Source of the DNA: Nomia melanderi
Taxonomy: Eukaryota > Arthropoda > Insecta > Hymenoptera > Halictidae
Direction of reading: 5' to 3'
DNA length: 64,000 nucleotides
Assembly: GCF_051020985.1 (NCBI RefSeq)
Contig: NC_135006.1
Span: 18,307,501-18,371,500 of the forward strand
The notes below the pieces were generated by a model. It worked only from the letters and a program-made list of their open reading frames with translations, did no database searches and was not told the origin of the DNA. The number at the start of each line of letters is the position of its first letter. Positions within the stretch are counted from its first letter, which is position 1. Position numbers and translations under genes: made by a program. This document shows, one piece after another, positions 11,403 through 22,387 of this stretch.

Positions 11403-14400
11403 GCAAGGTTGGCTCGATCGAACTCGACGGAGGAATAAAGAGGATCCCGGATGGCCAGAATTTACGGATGCATCGCGTACAACCAAGTACTCGCTACTCA
11501 AAAGGAATAATCTTAGAATCGAGTGACATACATTTGTTAAATTCTAATTGAAACCTCCGCCACGAAATCGTAGGGCAACGGATAAACAACGAGGTCAAAG
11601 ACATTCGTCGCCAAATTAAAATTAATGCTGCAACTACCGAGCAATAAAATTGACTTTATTTCCGGAGATATCGCAAGAGTGTATTTACTGAGATTTTCAT
11701 CGGCTCCGAGAAACGCTTGCACCTTTTCAATGATTGTAGAAATCGGAATAGGTAATTTTGAGTTGAACGATCAACGATGCAATAATCCAGAAGGGCGCGA
11801 TCGCGAAAGAAACTGCGGGACGAGGGGTGAAACAACGAATTACCCCAAAACGACCGCACACGCCGGATTACACGGCGCGGTTCACCGGAATACGTGCCGC
11901 GGCACGGAAGCCGGCGATTACTCGCGGAAAAAAGCGCGAAGAAAGGGAAGTGGGAGGAAACAACCCCCGAAACGCGCGCGCGCGGCGGCGTTTGCACGCG
12001 AGAGCGAATTCCCTTCGGCCGGCGATCGTTTCTTGGTGCATTTCTGCCGCGCGTTTCCGCGGGTCCTAGCGGCGCGGTCCGTGGGAACACCTCGAACGAC
12101 CGCTCCTCTGGAACGCAAATCTGTGGTTGCGCGGCGAAAGAATGTATCGGGAGAAACCGATTCCCTTTGAAACGCGTTTATTATCCGTGTACAAAGGACA
12201 AATGGGTTCATCGATTATCCAAACGTTCGTCGGAATATTCGGTGGTTCTGTTCAAAGGTGAAAGGGAAAAGGAAAAAGAAAAAAGAAATATTTAATATTT
12301 CGTGGAACGCGAAAATATCCGACGCGGGAGCCAGTTACGGTTCAGAGTTCCAAATGTAGAATATTGGAAGCAAAGCCACGCGATATAGGGCATTCTCGGG
12401 CTTGCATAATCGAAGAGTCGTGTCTCGAAGAATGAACTCTAACGTTCTCGCGAACGCTTTCAATTCTCTCGCGCGGAGTGGAGCGTTTGAACGTTTCCGA
12501 GCGCGATGCTAGTCGATGTTCGGAGTTTCGCGAGCATTCGAGGGTGAACGGAAAGAACGAGGAAGAAGAGGAACTCGAAAAGGGGAGCGCGCGGGTACCT
12601 ACAGACCGGCGCAGGGCGGTCGCAGGGCTGTCGCAGGGCTGCCGCTTCCGCTGCCGTTGCCGTCGTCTTATCTCCCCCCAGGAGACGCCGTTCAACGTTC
12701 CCTTACGTAATCTTCCTCAGGTTTTTACGAGACGGTAACGATGATAAACGCGCGGTCGATCGAAGGGAACGGTATCGCGGAGGGGTGGGCCAGATGGGCC
12801 GGGGGAAAGGGAGGCGGGATCTAAACGCGAGAAGTACCACCGACGCAATGGAGGAACAGTCCGTCGGCCGCGGAACCTCCTCTTTCTCTCCCCTTCGAAG
12901 AAGATACGAGCCGTTCGTTTCCCAAGCTTTTTAAACGCTCTATCTTCCAAGGACTCGATCGATTATCAACTTGTTCTATTTAGCTTTACTTCGGCTCGCG
13001 CGAGTAGCGAGACTCGAAGCCGCGCGACTCGCCCGCAGGAATACTCGGTTCTGGTAACTGATTCGTTTGACGTCGCCTTTAGCTACGATTCCTGAAACGA
13101 TCGAAGGGCTGTGCAGCTCTCCACGAGAGACTGTCTCGGTTGACACGGTCACAGAGAAAAGTTTCCACGAGGAAATGCAGAGGAAATGCAGAGGAAATGC
13201 AGAGGAACGCGAAGGCTACGGCGTCGCAGCGGACGCGTTTGATCTTCCAGAGACAGGAAGGGAAAGCGACTGCGACAGGGAACGTTCGTTCTTCCTCGAC
13301 GACGAACATCTCGAGAAACGTACGGCGCATTAGCACAAGCCGCGCCATCTAATAAAGATCGTTAGTTCAATTAAACCAATAGCTTTCGACTCTTTCCGAC
13401 AGTCCGCGTTGGGACACGTGGTTCCACGGTTTGCTGGCTGGTAACGCGCGTACGTGTTCGAACTCGATTTTAACGATGACTCGGGAACTTAGCACCGCGA
13501 ATGAAAAGTCTGTTCGGTTCGATAGCGACATTACCATTCGACTGACGCAATCGACGATTGTATACTGGAAGTTGCGCGCTTCTGGTTTGTCGAAAGGACG
13601 AAAGTTGGGAGCAAACGTTATTTCGAAGGAAACCAAAGAACTCGGATCGCGGTAATAGATTGAAAACGATTCCATAATAGCGGCGGTCTCGCCTCAGCCA
13701 TCGGAAATTCGAACGCGGCGTCGAATCGCGATGCCCGCGCGCGAGACGGGAAAAAAGTACGAAAGGCGTTGCTCGATCGTATCGGTCCGGCTGCTTGACA
13801 TTCGTCCGTCTCCCGGCCGCCTGGGAGAACAGTTCCGTGCCCCTGCCGCCCCCCTTTTCTTCTTTCTTTCGACGCGCCAACAATCGAATTCTATGACCGC
13901 GTACCCCCTTTGCATAGCAATCAGCCCCGCGACGGGGTTAGGCCCGAAACGCGCGCTGCTCCCGAACGGGGCCCGTGAAAGCACGCGCGGAACACGCTCG
14001 CTCGCCGGAGATTCCATTCAATGGACGGCTTTCATGGCCGCGCCGGCCGCCATTGGGTCGCACGGAAAGTCCAAGCGCGAGCCGAGCTTTCCGTGGGAAG
14101 CGGACATTTTTATAGCAGGCATTTTTCACTCGGAACGCTTCGCGGAAGAACATTCCTCGTGTTTCGGAAAGTCTTGTCATGGGAAACTTAATTATGCATC
14201 GGAATACTGAATGTTATCGATCAATTTCCATTTTACTTTGGTAGCGTATCACTGATAATCGCCGCTAATTTATTTTTCTCGCGAAAAGAATGTGCTTAAA
14301 CGAACGTTGCCTGCAACAAAATGGAGCAATTTACAAGAAATTCCCTACAACGAAAAAAACGAAGGACCCAGCAATTAGGAGACCGCTGAAAAATGAAAGG

Positions 14401-14611
14401 AACTCGTTGAAATGAAGAATGCATAGGTTTCGTAGCCTACGGTTCTCCGAACGTTTCGCACCCACCCGGTATACCGTCCGCGCTCACGTACGCCCTCGAC
14501 CGGGTATTTCGGAGCAGCCGGTACAAAGAATTAGAAGAGACGCAAAAGGCCACGTCCGGCCGATGCCAGATTACGACGAAACTAGAGAGAGCAGAGAAAA
14601 AAAAGCGACGA

Positions 14612-14648
<37 letters not shown>

Positions 14649-15387
14649 GAGAGGAAGAAAAAGAGAGGGAGCAGGCGAGGCTCGTTCCGACGGCGCTTCT
14701 GACTATCGCGCCGCTTTCCTTCCTTTTTTCTTTGAAATTCCGGGCTGATACGCGCGAATTGCCCGGCGCGCGGGCTCGGGGGCGAAATTTCTCGAATCGT
14801 CGGGAGATCAGTCAACGTCGGTTCGTTTTTTTCACGAGGAGCGAGGAGACAGAGATGGAGAAACGAAGAGAAAAGAGAGATCTAGCTGCTAGCGACGGCG
14901 TATCGAGACGAATCGTTTCGAATACAGGTGGAAAAATTCGAATCGCGGCGAATACGACTGGATATCCTACCCTCCGCTGTCTCGAATGTCCTGAAAGTCT
15001 TGAAATTCAGAGGCTAATGGAATTTTGAGTTTTCGCAAGGTGGAATTGCTCCGAAACTGGGGCTCGACTGTCCGTCGTTAGAGGCAAGCCTCGGGGACTG
15101 AATTTCTGGAATCGTAGAGGGATCGGTCATCGTCAGCTCGGTTTTTTACGAAGAACGGGAAGAGAAAGACGGAAGAACGGGAGGAAGAGGGCAAGGCAGG
15201 CCTGCGTCGACGAGATATCCGTGCCGACGAGTAACTGTATTTAAGCCCTGTATCCGTTTCGCTTCCCTCCGCGCGTTGACGCTAAGAGGTTCGTTCCCTT
15301 TGAACGAGCAAAAACAGCGGGGCGGAAATGCTCGGTCGAGATGGACGACGAAGGGTAAGTGCCGGGAACGAACCGCTCCGCCACTCG

Positions 15388-15391
15388 AGAA

Positions 15392-15471
<80 letters not shown>
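15388..15471. repeat. Long (GA)n microsatellite
   Basis: About 84 bp of nearly uninterrupted GA dinucleotides, broken only by two GAAAG interruptions near the left end. It is among the longest dinucleotide tracts of the window. The Arg-Glu and Leu-Ser frames through it are artefacts. Confidence 0.9.
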
Positions 15472-15475
<4 letters not shown>

Positions 15476-17553
15476 AGCTCGAATTTACCGGGAAGAAGCC
15501 TAGCGTAATCGTCCAATTGAAAATTTCCAGCGGGAATTTCGTTTCGATTCGACCGGGTTCGACGTCGAAAACGGAGAAGAGGCGACGGAAAGAAGAAGCC
15601 GACGCCGTTAACCCTTTTCCCGGTGATTTCGTTTGCAACTGCGCTCGGTGAAACTATTCTATTGTTTGTCGTTCAGCGGAGACAGGAGAATTCTAGGCAC
15701 GTTCTCCGTGAAGCGAAGCGTCGCGATTGGCCGCGGGAAAATGATCGATTTCAGCTTAAGTAATTATATTTGAGTAGAAAGAGGAGAGTTCTAGGTTTGC
15801 GCTGCAACATCCTAACCGATGAAACGATAACATTCGGTTGGAACTTGAAGGAATGAAACGATATTCGAATCGTTCGTAAATCAAACCGATAAACCACACT
15901 TTTCGAACGTTTCCAGATTATAGCTTGATTAATTCCTCACGCGCGTAACTTTGCATTCTTAATTCTCTTGATCCGAATTGTCGGTTGATCGGTTCGAAAC
16001 GATATTCCGAGCGAAGGGGTGAGCAGTTCGAGATCGTTCCTCGTTGAACGGAGAAGAGCGGAGAATCGTGGGACTTCTCGAAAATACCTGTCCAACGACA
16101 CCGTTCTTAGCGGGCAGAGTTATATAAAAAGAAAAAAGGAATGCGAGGGGAACGACAGGCGCGCAGAGTTACGCGGGGAAAAATAGAAGAAACCGACAAA
16201 GCAGCGAGCGAAACCTTTTCAAAGACAACGCGCGACAACGTTTCTGCTCGCGACGCTTCCTAATTACCTAATGTCGACGTCACGTTATATAACGAGTTCG
16301 ACGGGGGTTTCAACGAGGCACAATAATGCCCTCCTTCCTTCCGCGTCGTATAAATATCCATCAGTGGATGAAGTTTAACCCTCTGCTATCGACCGGTTCG
16401 GGAAACGCGCACGATCGCGCCTCGTGCGCGTCCGCCATTAGTGCGCTTGTTTTCGTAGCGTTGCAATCCACCGGAGAAAAGTAACCTTTCATTCGTACTT
16501 TACAGAATTAAACGATATTCGTATGGTTCGCGGGTCGACGAACCTTTGAACCCGACTTTTCGAACGTTTTCAGGTCTGAACGGCGAAGCTTGATTAGTTC
16601 TGTACGCAATTTTCTATCGTAATTCTGCCATCGCGACGCTAACTGTACCGTTAAAAATCCGAATTTCCATAAATACCCGCAACCCGCTGATCAGAGTCGC
16701 ACTCAAATTCGTCGCGTGACCGTGAAAGCCTACGGTTTGCTGAAAAAATCGCTTCAATGGAACGAAACACGAGTCCACGGGCACCATTACAGCTCGCCGT
16801 CCCCCGAGTGCGCAGCGATTTCCGGCGAGACAAAGGATTCCACGAAAGCTCGCGTTTCGTCTCGCGGACGTCCGTTTTCGGGAAGATCGGTGTTCGCCCG
16901 GAGAATGCACGAGACACGGTCGCGAGCTGAATGGAAACCGAAGTCACGCTCGCAGCTCCGATTTCCGGTGACGCGGAGAGAGGATCCTCCCTCGGACCTT
17001 TTTCGGAGCACGCGAGAGTAGTTTTTCTCCCGAGAAAGACGCGGTACTCATCTCGCCACCTCGCGCCGTAGGTATTCGATTCGCGGAATGAATTTATCGG
17101 TGTTCGATGCCTATCGAGCCTAAGTCTCGACGTGCGTGCAGGAACAATGCGTTGCAGCGAGTAAGGGTCGATCCACACCTGCCGCTTCACTCTTAACACC
17201 GGCGGTAGACTTTTCACGAGGAACGGCCACAAATTTTTGGGTCGCGTACCGATCGCGAGACCAAAGATTTCGGTTAATGCTCTAAGAAAAAAAGAATGTT
17301 ACGCAAAACGGTTAATCTGATTTATTGAAACAAGCCTGAACGGAACGACAAGCGAAAAGAGGGTACGAAATTTTGCTAAGAAAATGGACTTATAGAACGA
17401 TAAATGTATTCTACGTTTCTAACGATAGCGGTATAACGGTAACGTTATATTTACATTTTCTTTATACACAGAAAATACAAGACCCGTTAAGGGAAAGATT
17501 CTTTCCAGCTTTCAGCCCCAGACCGCAGTCACGCGTCAGGGACGTCACTCGAA

Positions 17554-17576
17554 GCTAAGCGGTTAATCCGCTTAGC
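17554..17576. other. Perfect 9-bp inverted repeat (hairpin)
   Basis: GCTAAGCGG and its exact reverse complement CCGCTTAGC flank a 5-base TTAAT loop. The stem is not followed by a T-run and there is no neighbouring gene, so it is not a bacterial-type terminator. Function unknown; it may be chance. Confidence 0.6.
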
Positions 17577-17799
17577 GCACCGCGTACCGGCTGATTTTCA
17601 GAAAACGGGGCTGAGTGGACGCCAATTTTCAACGAGACCGACCGGTATCGCTGCGCGTTCGAAAATCGCAAACGTCCCACCGCCGTTTCACGTACTTCGA
17701 ACGGACGATCGGTTCCGATGAAGCGTCGCGGTTCTTCGCGTTCCTCGGGCGACCGTCTAATCGATCGTCAGTGTGGATGGACCCTAAACGGCTTCCGTG

Positions 17800-20274
17800 A
17801 GTTCGCCTGGGGTTGGTCGCGTGAAAATGCCGGCGAGGTGGGAGCAGAGGGCAGCAGACCCTGACGCAGCCCCGCGGAGAGGGGCGGAAAAAGAATAAAA
17901 TCGAGGAGCGCGTTTCTCGGAAAAAATCGACAGCCCTCGCCGCGGAGTTTTCCGAGGATTCGCCGAGGGGCGCGCGTTGGACCTAACCTCGACGGTCGTC
18001 CACATGGTCTCGTCAGTGTTTTTGGGGGCTACGAGTCGATGATGCATCCGCCGTGCCTGTTCCCTGCCCCCGGCCCCCTCGGCCCGTCGGTCGTCTCTCG
18101 GTTTCGTCTCTGGCGGATCCCCGTCTTGACCGCGCCCCCTTCTCGTCCGGACACGGCGTGGCGTTCACTCGCTACGCGTCTTTCGTTCCCTCCCGACTCG
18201 TTCGGCCGACCCGTCTCGCGTCGCGTCCCGGTCCGGCCCGGCCCGACTCGACTCGACTCGACTCGACTCGACTCGTCTAACTTCGCGTTTCGCCTGGCCG
18301 TGGCTGGCCATGCCGTGCCACGCCGCACCACGGCCACGCCACGCCACAGCGCGCCACGGCCACGCCACGCCACGGCTCACCTCGGCTCGTCTCGCTTCGC
18401 CACGGCTCGGCCGTACCGCCGGTGCGGTCGTGCGGTCACGTTGATCGATCGTTACCGTGTAACGAAATACGGTCCCCGTCCGTTTCTCCTTGAGCGCGCT
18501 CTTTGAAAAGGGCGCAGGACAAAAAAGAAGAAATCCTGGTCAGCAGGCTCTCTTTTCCTTTCTCCCTTCCCTTCCGTTCCGTCGGCGCTGCCTCTTTCTC
18601 GCTCCCGCGACCGGACCGCGGCTTTCTCCCGAGATGTTACCGCGAGGGAGGAACGGGGCAGAGAGACAGAAGCGAGAGAGGGACGTTCCGTCGGAGCAGG
18701 ACAAAACGCGATCGCTCCGTACGTCGCGACGCTGCCGTTTCCTGTACGCCGCGCGTCCGCGAAACGAAAACCGGCCAGAGAAGGGGGAGGAGAAAAAGGA
18801 CTCCGGGCTACCCGTCGTACCGCCCCCCGTCCAACCACTCTTTCCCTTTGTTCGACCACGACGCTCGTGGGGGGTTGGGTTTTGGCACTTGACAATTTCG
18901 GGACGATCGTCGATCGGATTTTTCGGGTTGCGCCGGATGGGCGGCCGGGCAGCGGCTGGGCGGGCAGGTGGGAGCGGAGGGTAAGGGCGACCGGGAACGT
19001 CCAAGCCGACTCCGTCCAATCGGAACGATATCGATATGCGCGCGGCTAATGGAATTTTACAGGCCGGCGTCGTCCGGTAGCGGAGGCGACTAATGCTATA
19101 TCGGTAATATGTTTCGTTAACGACCCCGTCCCCCGTCCATCGATCGGACGACCTAAAAATGCTATTGTCGGGACCCGGGTCGCTCGGATGACCAACCAAC
19201 CACCGGCAATCGCTTCGACCCAGCTGTTCCCTCGGATCCGGAGATCCGGCCGTAAGACTCGACCAACTTTGCCACCCCCGACGTTCGCCGGGGATCATCC
19301 GCGTCCGTTCTTCGAAAACTTCGGGGGGAATCGTTGCGTCGTCGACATCGGGCTGCGGTGTTCGAAATTTAGAGCGCGCGACCGTGCAGTCTCTCTGTTG
19401 CAAGTATATATATATATATATATATGTCAGTCAAACTCATTCGTAGGAAAACTTCTATCGCGGAACGATTAAGGTTACCAAACATTCGAATACAAGTCGG
19501 CGTTCGCGCGGATACAAGGATAACGGCTGCTACAAATCTCAACGAACGTACCCTAGAAACGTTGGAAAGTTAAAGACGAGTCCGTCGCTCCGGTCGCTCG
19601 GCACTGATTTTAATCCCTGTCGGCCAGCTCCGAAACGGTCCCGCGAGATTCGCCGGCGTACCCGTTGCGACGCGGACAGCGGGGATAAGAAGAAAGAGGG
19701 AGCGTCGCGCGGTGACTGGTGCTCGCTGGCGGATTCGAAAGGGCGAGCGAGTTTCGTATATGTACAATAGCCGAGTCCGTTGGCTGCCCACCGAAAGGCA
19801 AACGCGCGTCCGTCTCCTTTTCTCTCTGGTTCCCCGCGACAGTTCCAAGAGTCTGCGCGCAGGTCAAATTTCGAGGGCCAGTGGAAAAGCACGGGGCCTC
19901 GAGTCGCTAATACGGTGCGCCTAAGCAAATGGATCTCTATACCTGAGCAGCGCTAAGCGAGTGTCGCAGGTGGATGGAATCGGTCGATGCGCACGAACAC
20001 GACCGCTCCTCGGTTGTCTCTCGTTCCCTCCATCTGTCCCCCGACTCGAGATGTATATCTGCGCGCGCGAGAAGTATGCAGACGTGTACGTGTCACGTGT
20101 GTGTGTGTGTGTGTGTGTCTGTCTGTCTGTCTGTGTGTGTGCGTGGCTGCACGCGTACACGAGGGTTCGTGTGTTTATCCTGCGGCTTTCCGCTCGTCCC
20201 GTCCGTCTGTACGGCCACCCGCACACTGCCAACAACAACCGACGGAATACGGCACGTACGATCGTTGTATTGTC

Positions 20275-20306
<32 letters not shown>

Positions 20307-20689
20307 CACGACCGCGACGTACACGTATACGCGTGCACGGACATTGGACAACAGAGTACGCGTATACGTTTACGTATGCATACAGAGTACATACACGCAG
20401 GTAAGTTGGTAGATAGGCGAGGGTAGGTGGGTGGCTAGGTAGGTAGGTAGGTATGTACGCAGAGATAGATGTATCCCGTCGTCGCGTGTACTAGACCAAC
20501 CCGTATGCTCTTTAACGAGTGGAAGAGATAAGTCGCACAATAGGGAGGGGAGCGGAGGAGGAAGGAGCGGCGTGGATACGAGAGAGAGAGAGAGAGAGAG
20601 AGTAGCAGCGGCGGCACAGCTTCGCAGCCGGATTACGTGAATAAATGAAGGCTGGCAACGGGGTCGGTCTCGAGCGGGCTAGTGGTCAC
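17800..20689. other. GC-rich repeat block and presumed 3' flank of the minus-strand gene
   Basis: About 17,800-19,300 is very GC-rich. It carries a pentanucleotide (GACTC) run at about 18,246-18,273 followed by imperfect CCACGCCACGGCCACGC repeats up to about 18,380. Frames of up to 287 codons here are composition artefacts. About 19,400-20,689 lies immediately downstream of the stop codon of the minus-strand gene and would contain its 3' untranslated region. It holds TA (about 19,405-19,427), GT/CTGT (about 20,097-20,140), CGA triplet (about 20,280-20,307) and GA (about 20,580-20,601) repeats. No canonical AATAAA is evident on the minus strand close to the stop. Confidence 0.5.
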
Positions 20690-22168
20690 CTAACTCTGCG
20701 GCAGGAGAGCGTGATAGCCGGGCGTCTCGTAAAAACCGGCCGCTTGGAGGGCGTGCAGCGAGCTGGCGTGATGCCTGTGTATCGTGCTCGCGTACACGCT
20801 GGAGACGCCGCCGGACGAGACGCCGCTGGAAGCACCGATCGACGCGGACGACGAGGACGAGGAGGACGAGGAGGAAGCCTGATGGCCCAAGTGGGACGCC
20901 GCCCGCGATAGCAGCGTCGCCGACGGCCGTCTGTACGGGTGGTACGCGGAAGCGGTCGCGACCCGCAGGTGACTCGAGGAACTCGAGCAACTGGTCGCGT
21001 TGTAGGTCTGCTGATAGCTCTGCCGTAGAATGCCGGAGAGCGAGGCGGCCGTCGGCGCGGCTGACGACGACGAGGAACTTCTGTCGCTTTGGTGAGGTTG
21101 GTGGTGCTGCAGTTGGTGCTGGCCCGTTCGATGCTGCTGCTGTTGCTGTTGCTGTTGCGGCTGGTGTTGATGCTGATGACTGTGAGCGCGCATCGCGCGG
21201 AAGTAGTGTTGATAAATACCTGATATGACTGCTTTCTCGTCGGCGGAAATCAATTCGCCGGACGCGGCCGGCGTGCCCGAGGCTGGCTGCGGTTGCGATT
21301 GCTGCTGCCCGTGCGGATGGCTGTGCTGGGCCAGCGTGGACCGATGGTGGTGGTGTTGCTGCTGCTGCTGCTGCTGCGAGTGGTGTTGTCGTCTCTGCTG
21401 CTGTTGCTGCTGCTGCTGCTGTTGCGAGAGCGTCGCGGCGGCGTTCAGGGCCGCTCGATAGGACGCGGCCATGGCGGCGGACATCTGCCCGGTGGTGGAG
21501 ACGAGGCTCGCCGCGCTATCGGTGGTGGTCGCGACCACCGCCGTCGCCGCCAGCACCGCCGTGGCGGCGGAGCTCGACGAGGAGACGGTCGACGCGGAGG
21601 AGACCGAGGAGGCGGCCGGCGTCGAGGAGGACGCCACCGCGGACGAGCTCGAGGACACGGTGGCGGTCGCGACGACCACGCCGCCGGCCGTCGCAGCCGC
21701 TGCCGCGGCCGCCGCCGCCGCCGCGGCGCTCCTCCTGCTGCTTCGCCTCGAGGAGGATATGGGCGCGTTCGCCGGCGGCGGCAGGTTGTTCACGAACGGG
21801 CTTCTCCTCTCGCGTTCCGCTCGTCTGTAGTAACAGGGATGTATCATCAGGAGGGGCTCGCCGCCGCCCGGTGGTGGTTTCGCCTGGCTGGGCAGCTCGT
21901 ACTCGACGCTGCAGTCCACGTGCAGCGGCTGAGAGTAGTCCTTGTAGTCCTTGTAGGTGGTGACGGCGACGGCGGCGGCAGCGGCCGCGGCCGCCACCGC
22001 CGCGGCGGTCGCGGTAGCGGTCGTGTTCGCGTTCGGGGTCGCGCTCGTGCCCGAGCTGACGGCAGCGGTGTCGAGAATAGCCGTCGTTGCTGCCGGCAGG
22101 ACGGTTTGTTGCTGCTGCTGTGGCTGCGGCTGCGACTGAGGTTGAGGCTGCGACTGCGTCTGCGGCGG

Positions 22169-22212
<44 letters not shown>

Positions 22213-22220
22213 GCTGCTGC

Positions 22221-22252
<32 letters not shown>

Positions 22253-22387
22253 GCTGCACTGTTGGCCGGTCGCCCCTCCGTGGTGGTGATGGTGATGATG
22301 GTGATGATGGTGGTGGTGATGGTGATGACCGTGTCCGTGTATAGCGGCACCTACCACCACTTCCTTCTCGTAGCAGGCGGCGGCCAT
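20690..22387 (-). CDS. Low-complexity nuclear-type protein, tentatively Corto-like (centrosomal and chromosomal factor)
   Basis: One uninterrupted 565-codon frame. The start is well supported: the ATG has a good context (CCAACATGG), and an in-frame TAG lies 15 bases upstream of it. The protein opens with MAAACYEKEVVVGAAIHGHG, then a His run (about residues 21-36) and a long Gln run (about 46-73). A non-repetitive island at about 145-205 contains PLHVDCSVEYELP, EPLLMIHPCYYRR and RRSPFVNNLPPP. After Ala- and Ser-rich stretches comes a short possible helix (ELISADEKAVISGIYQHYFR), and the C-terminus ends LQAAGFYETPGYHALLPQS. There is no signal peptide, membrane segment or zinc finger. Length and composition resemble insect Corto, a chromatin cofactor of Polycomb/Trithorax proteins of about 550 residues, but I assign this from memory of style, not alignment. 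The existence of the gene is more certain than its name. The Gln run is coded by a long CAA tract followed by mixed CAG/CAA, and the His run by mixed CAC/CAT. It is divergent from the tetraspanin gene 2.2 kb away. Confidence 0.75.

Larger units (their letters stand above)
9701..17799. other. Unique-looking intergenic DNA, no supported gene
   Basis: I see no exon with recognisable protein homology. Frames up to 193 codons (minus strand, 16,651-17,232) and 159 codons (minus strand, 10,269-10,748) encode nothing I know and lack splice-linked partners. Small features noted separately are a 35-bp triplicated unit at about 11,304-11,402 and a long GA tract at about 15,388-15,471. Further small repeats are an 11-bp repeat (GAGGAAATGCA) at about 13,171-13,205 and a GA run at about 14,609-14,645. 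A 9-bp hairpin lies at 17,554-17,576. Confidence 0.5.

Noticed and set aside
16651..17232. 193-codon minus-strand frame
   Set aside because: No domain or repeat structure, Arg/Ser-rich as expected from GC-rich non-coding DNA.
18540..19403. 287-codon minus-strand frame
   Set aside because: Arg/Gly/Ser-rich translation of a GC-rich block, overlapped by equally long frames on the other strand.
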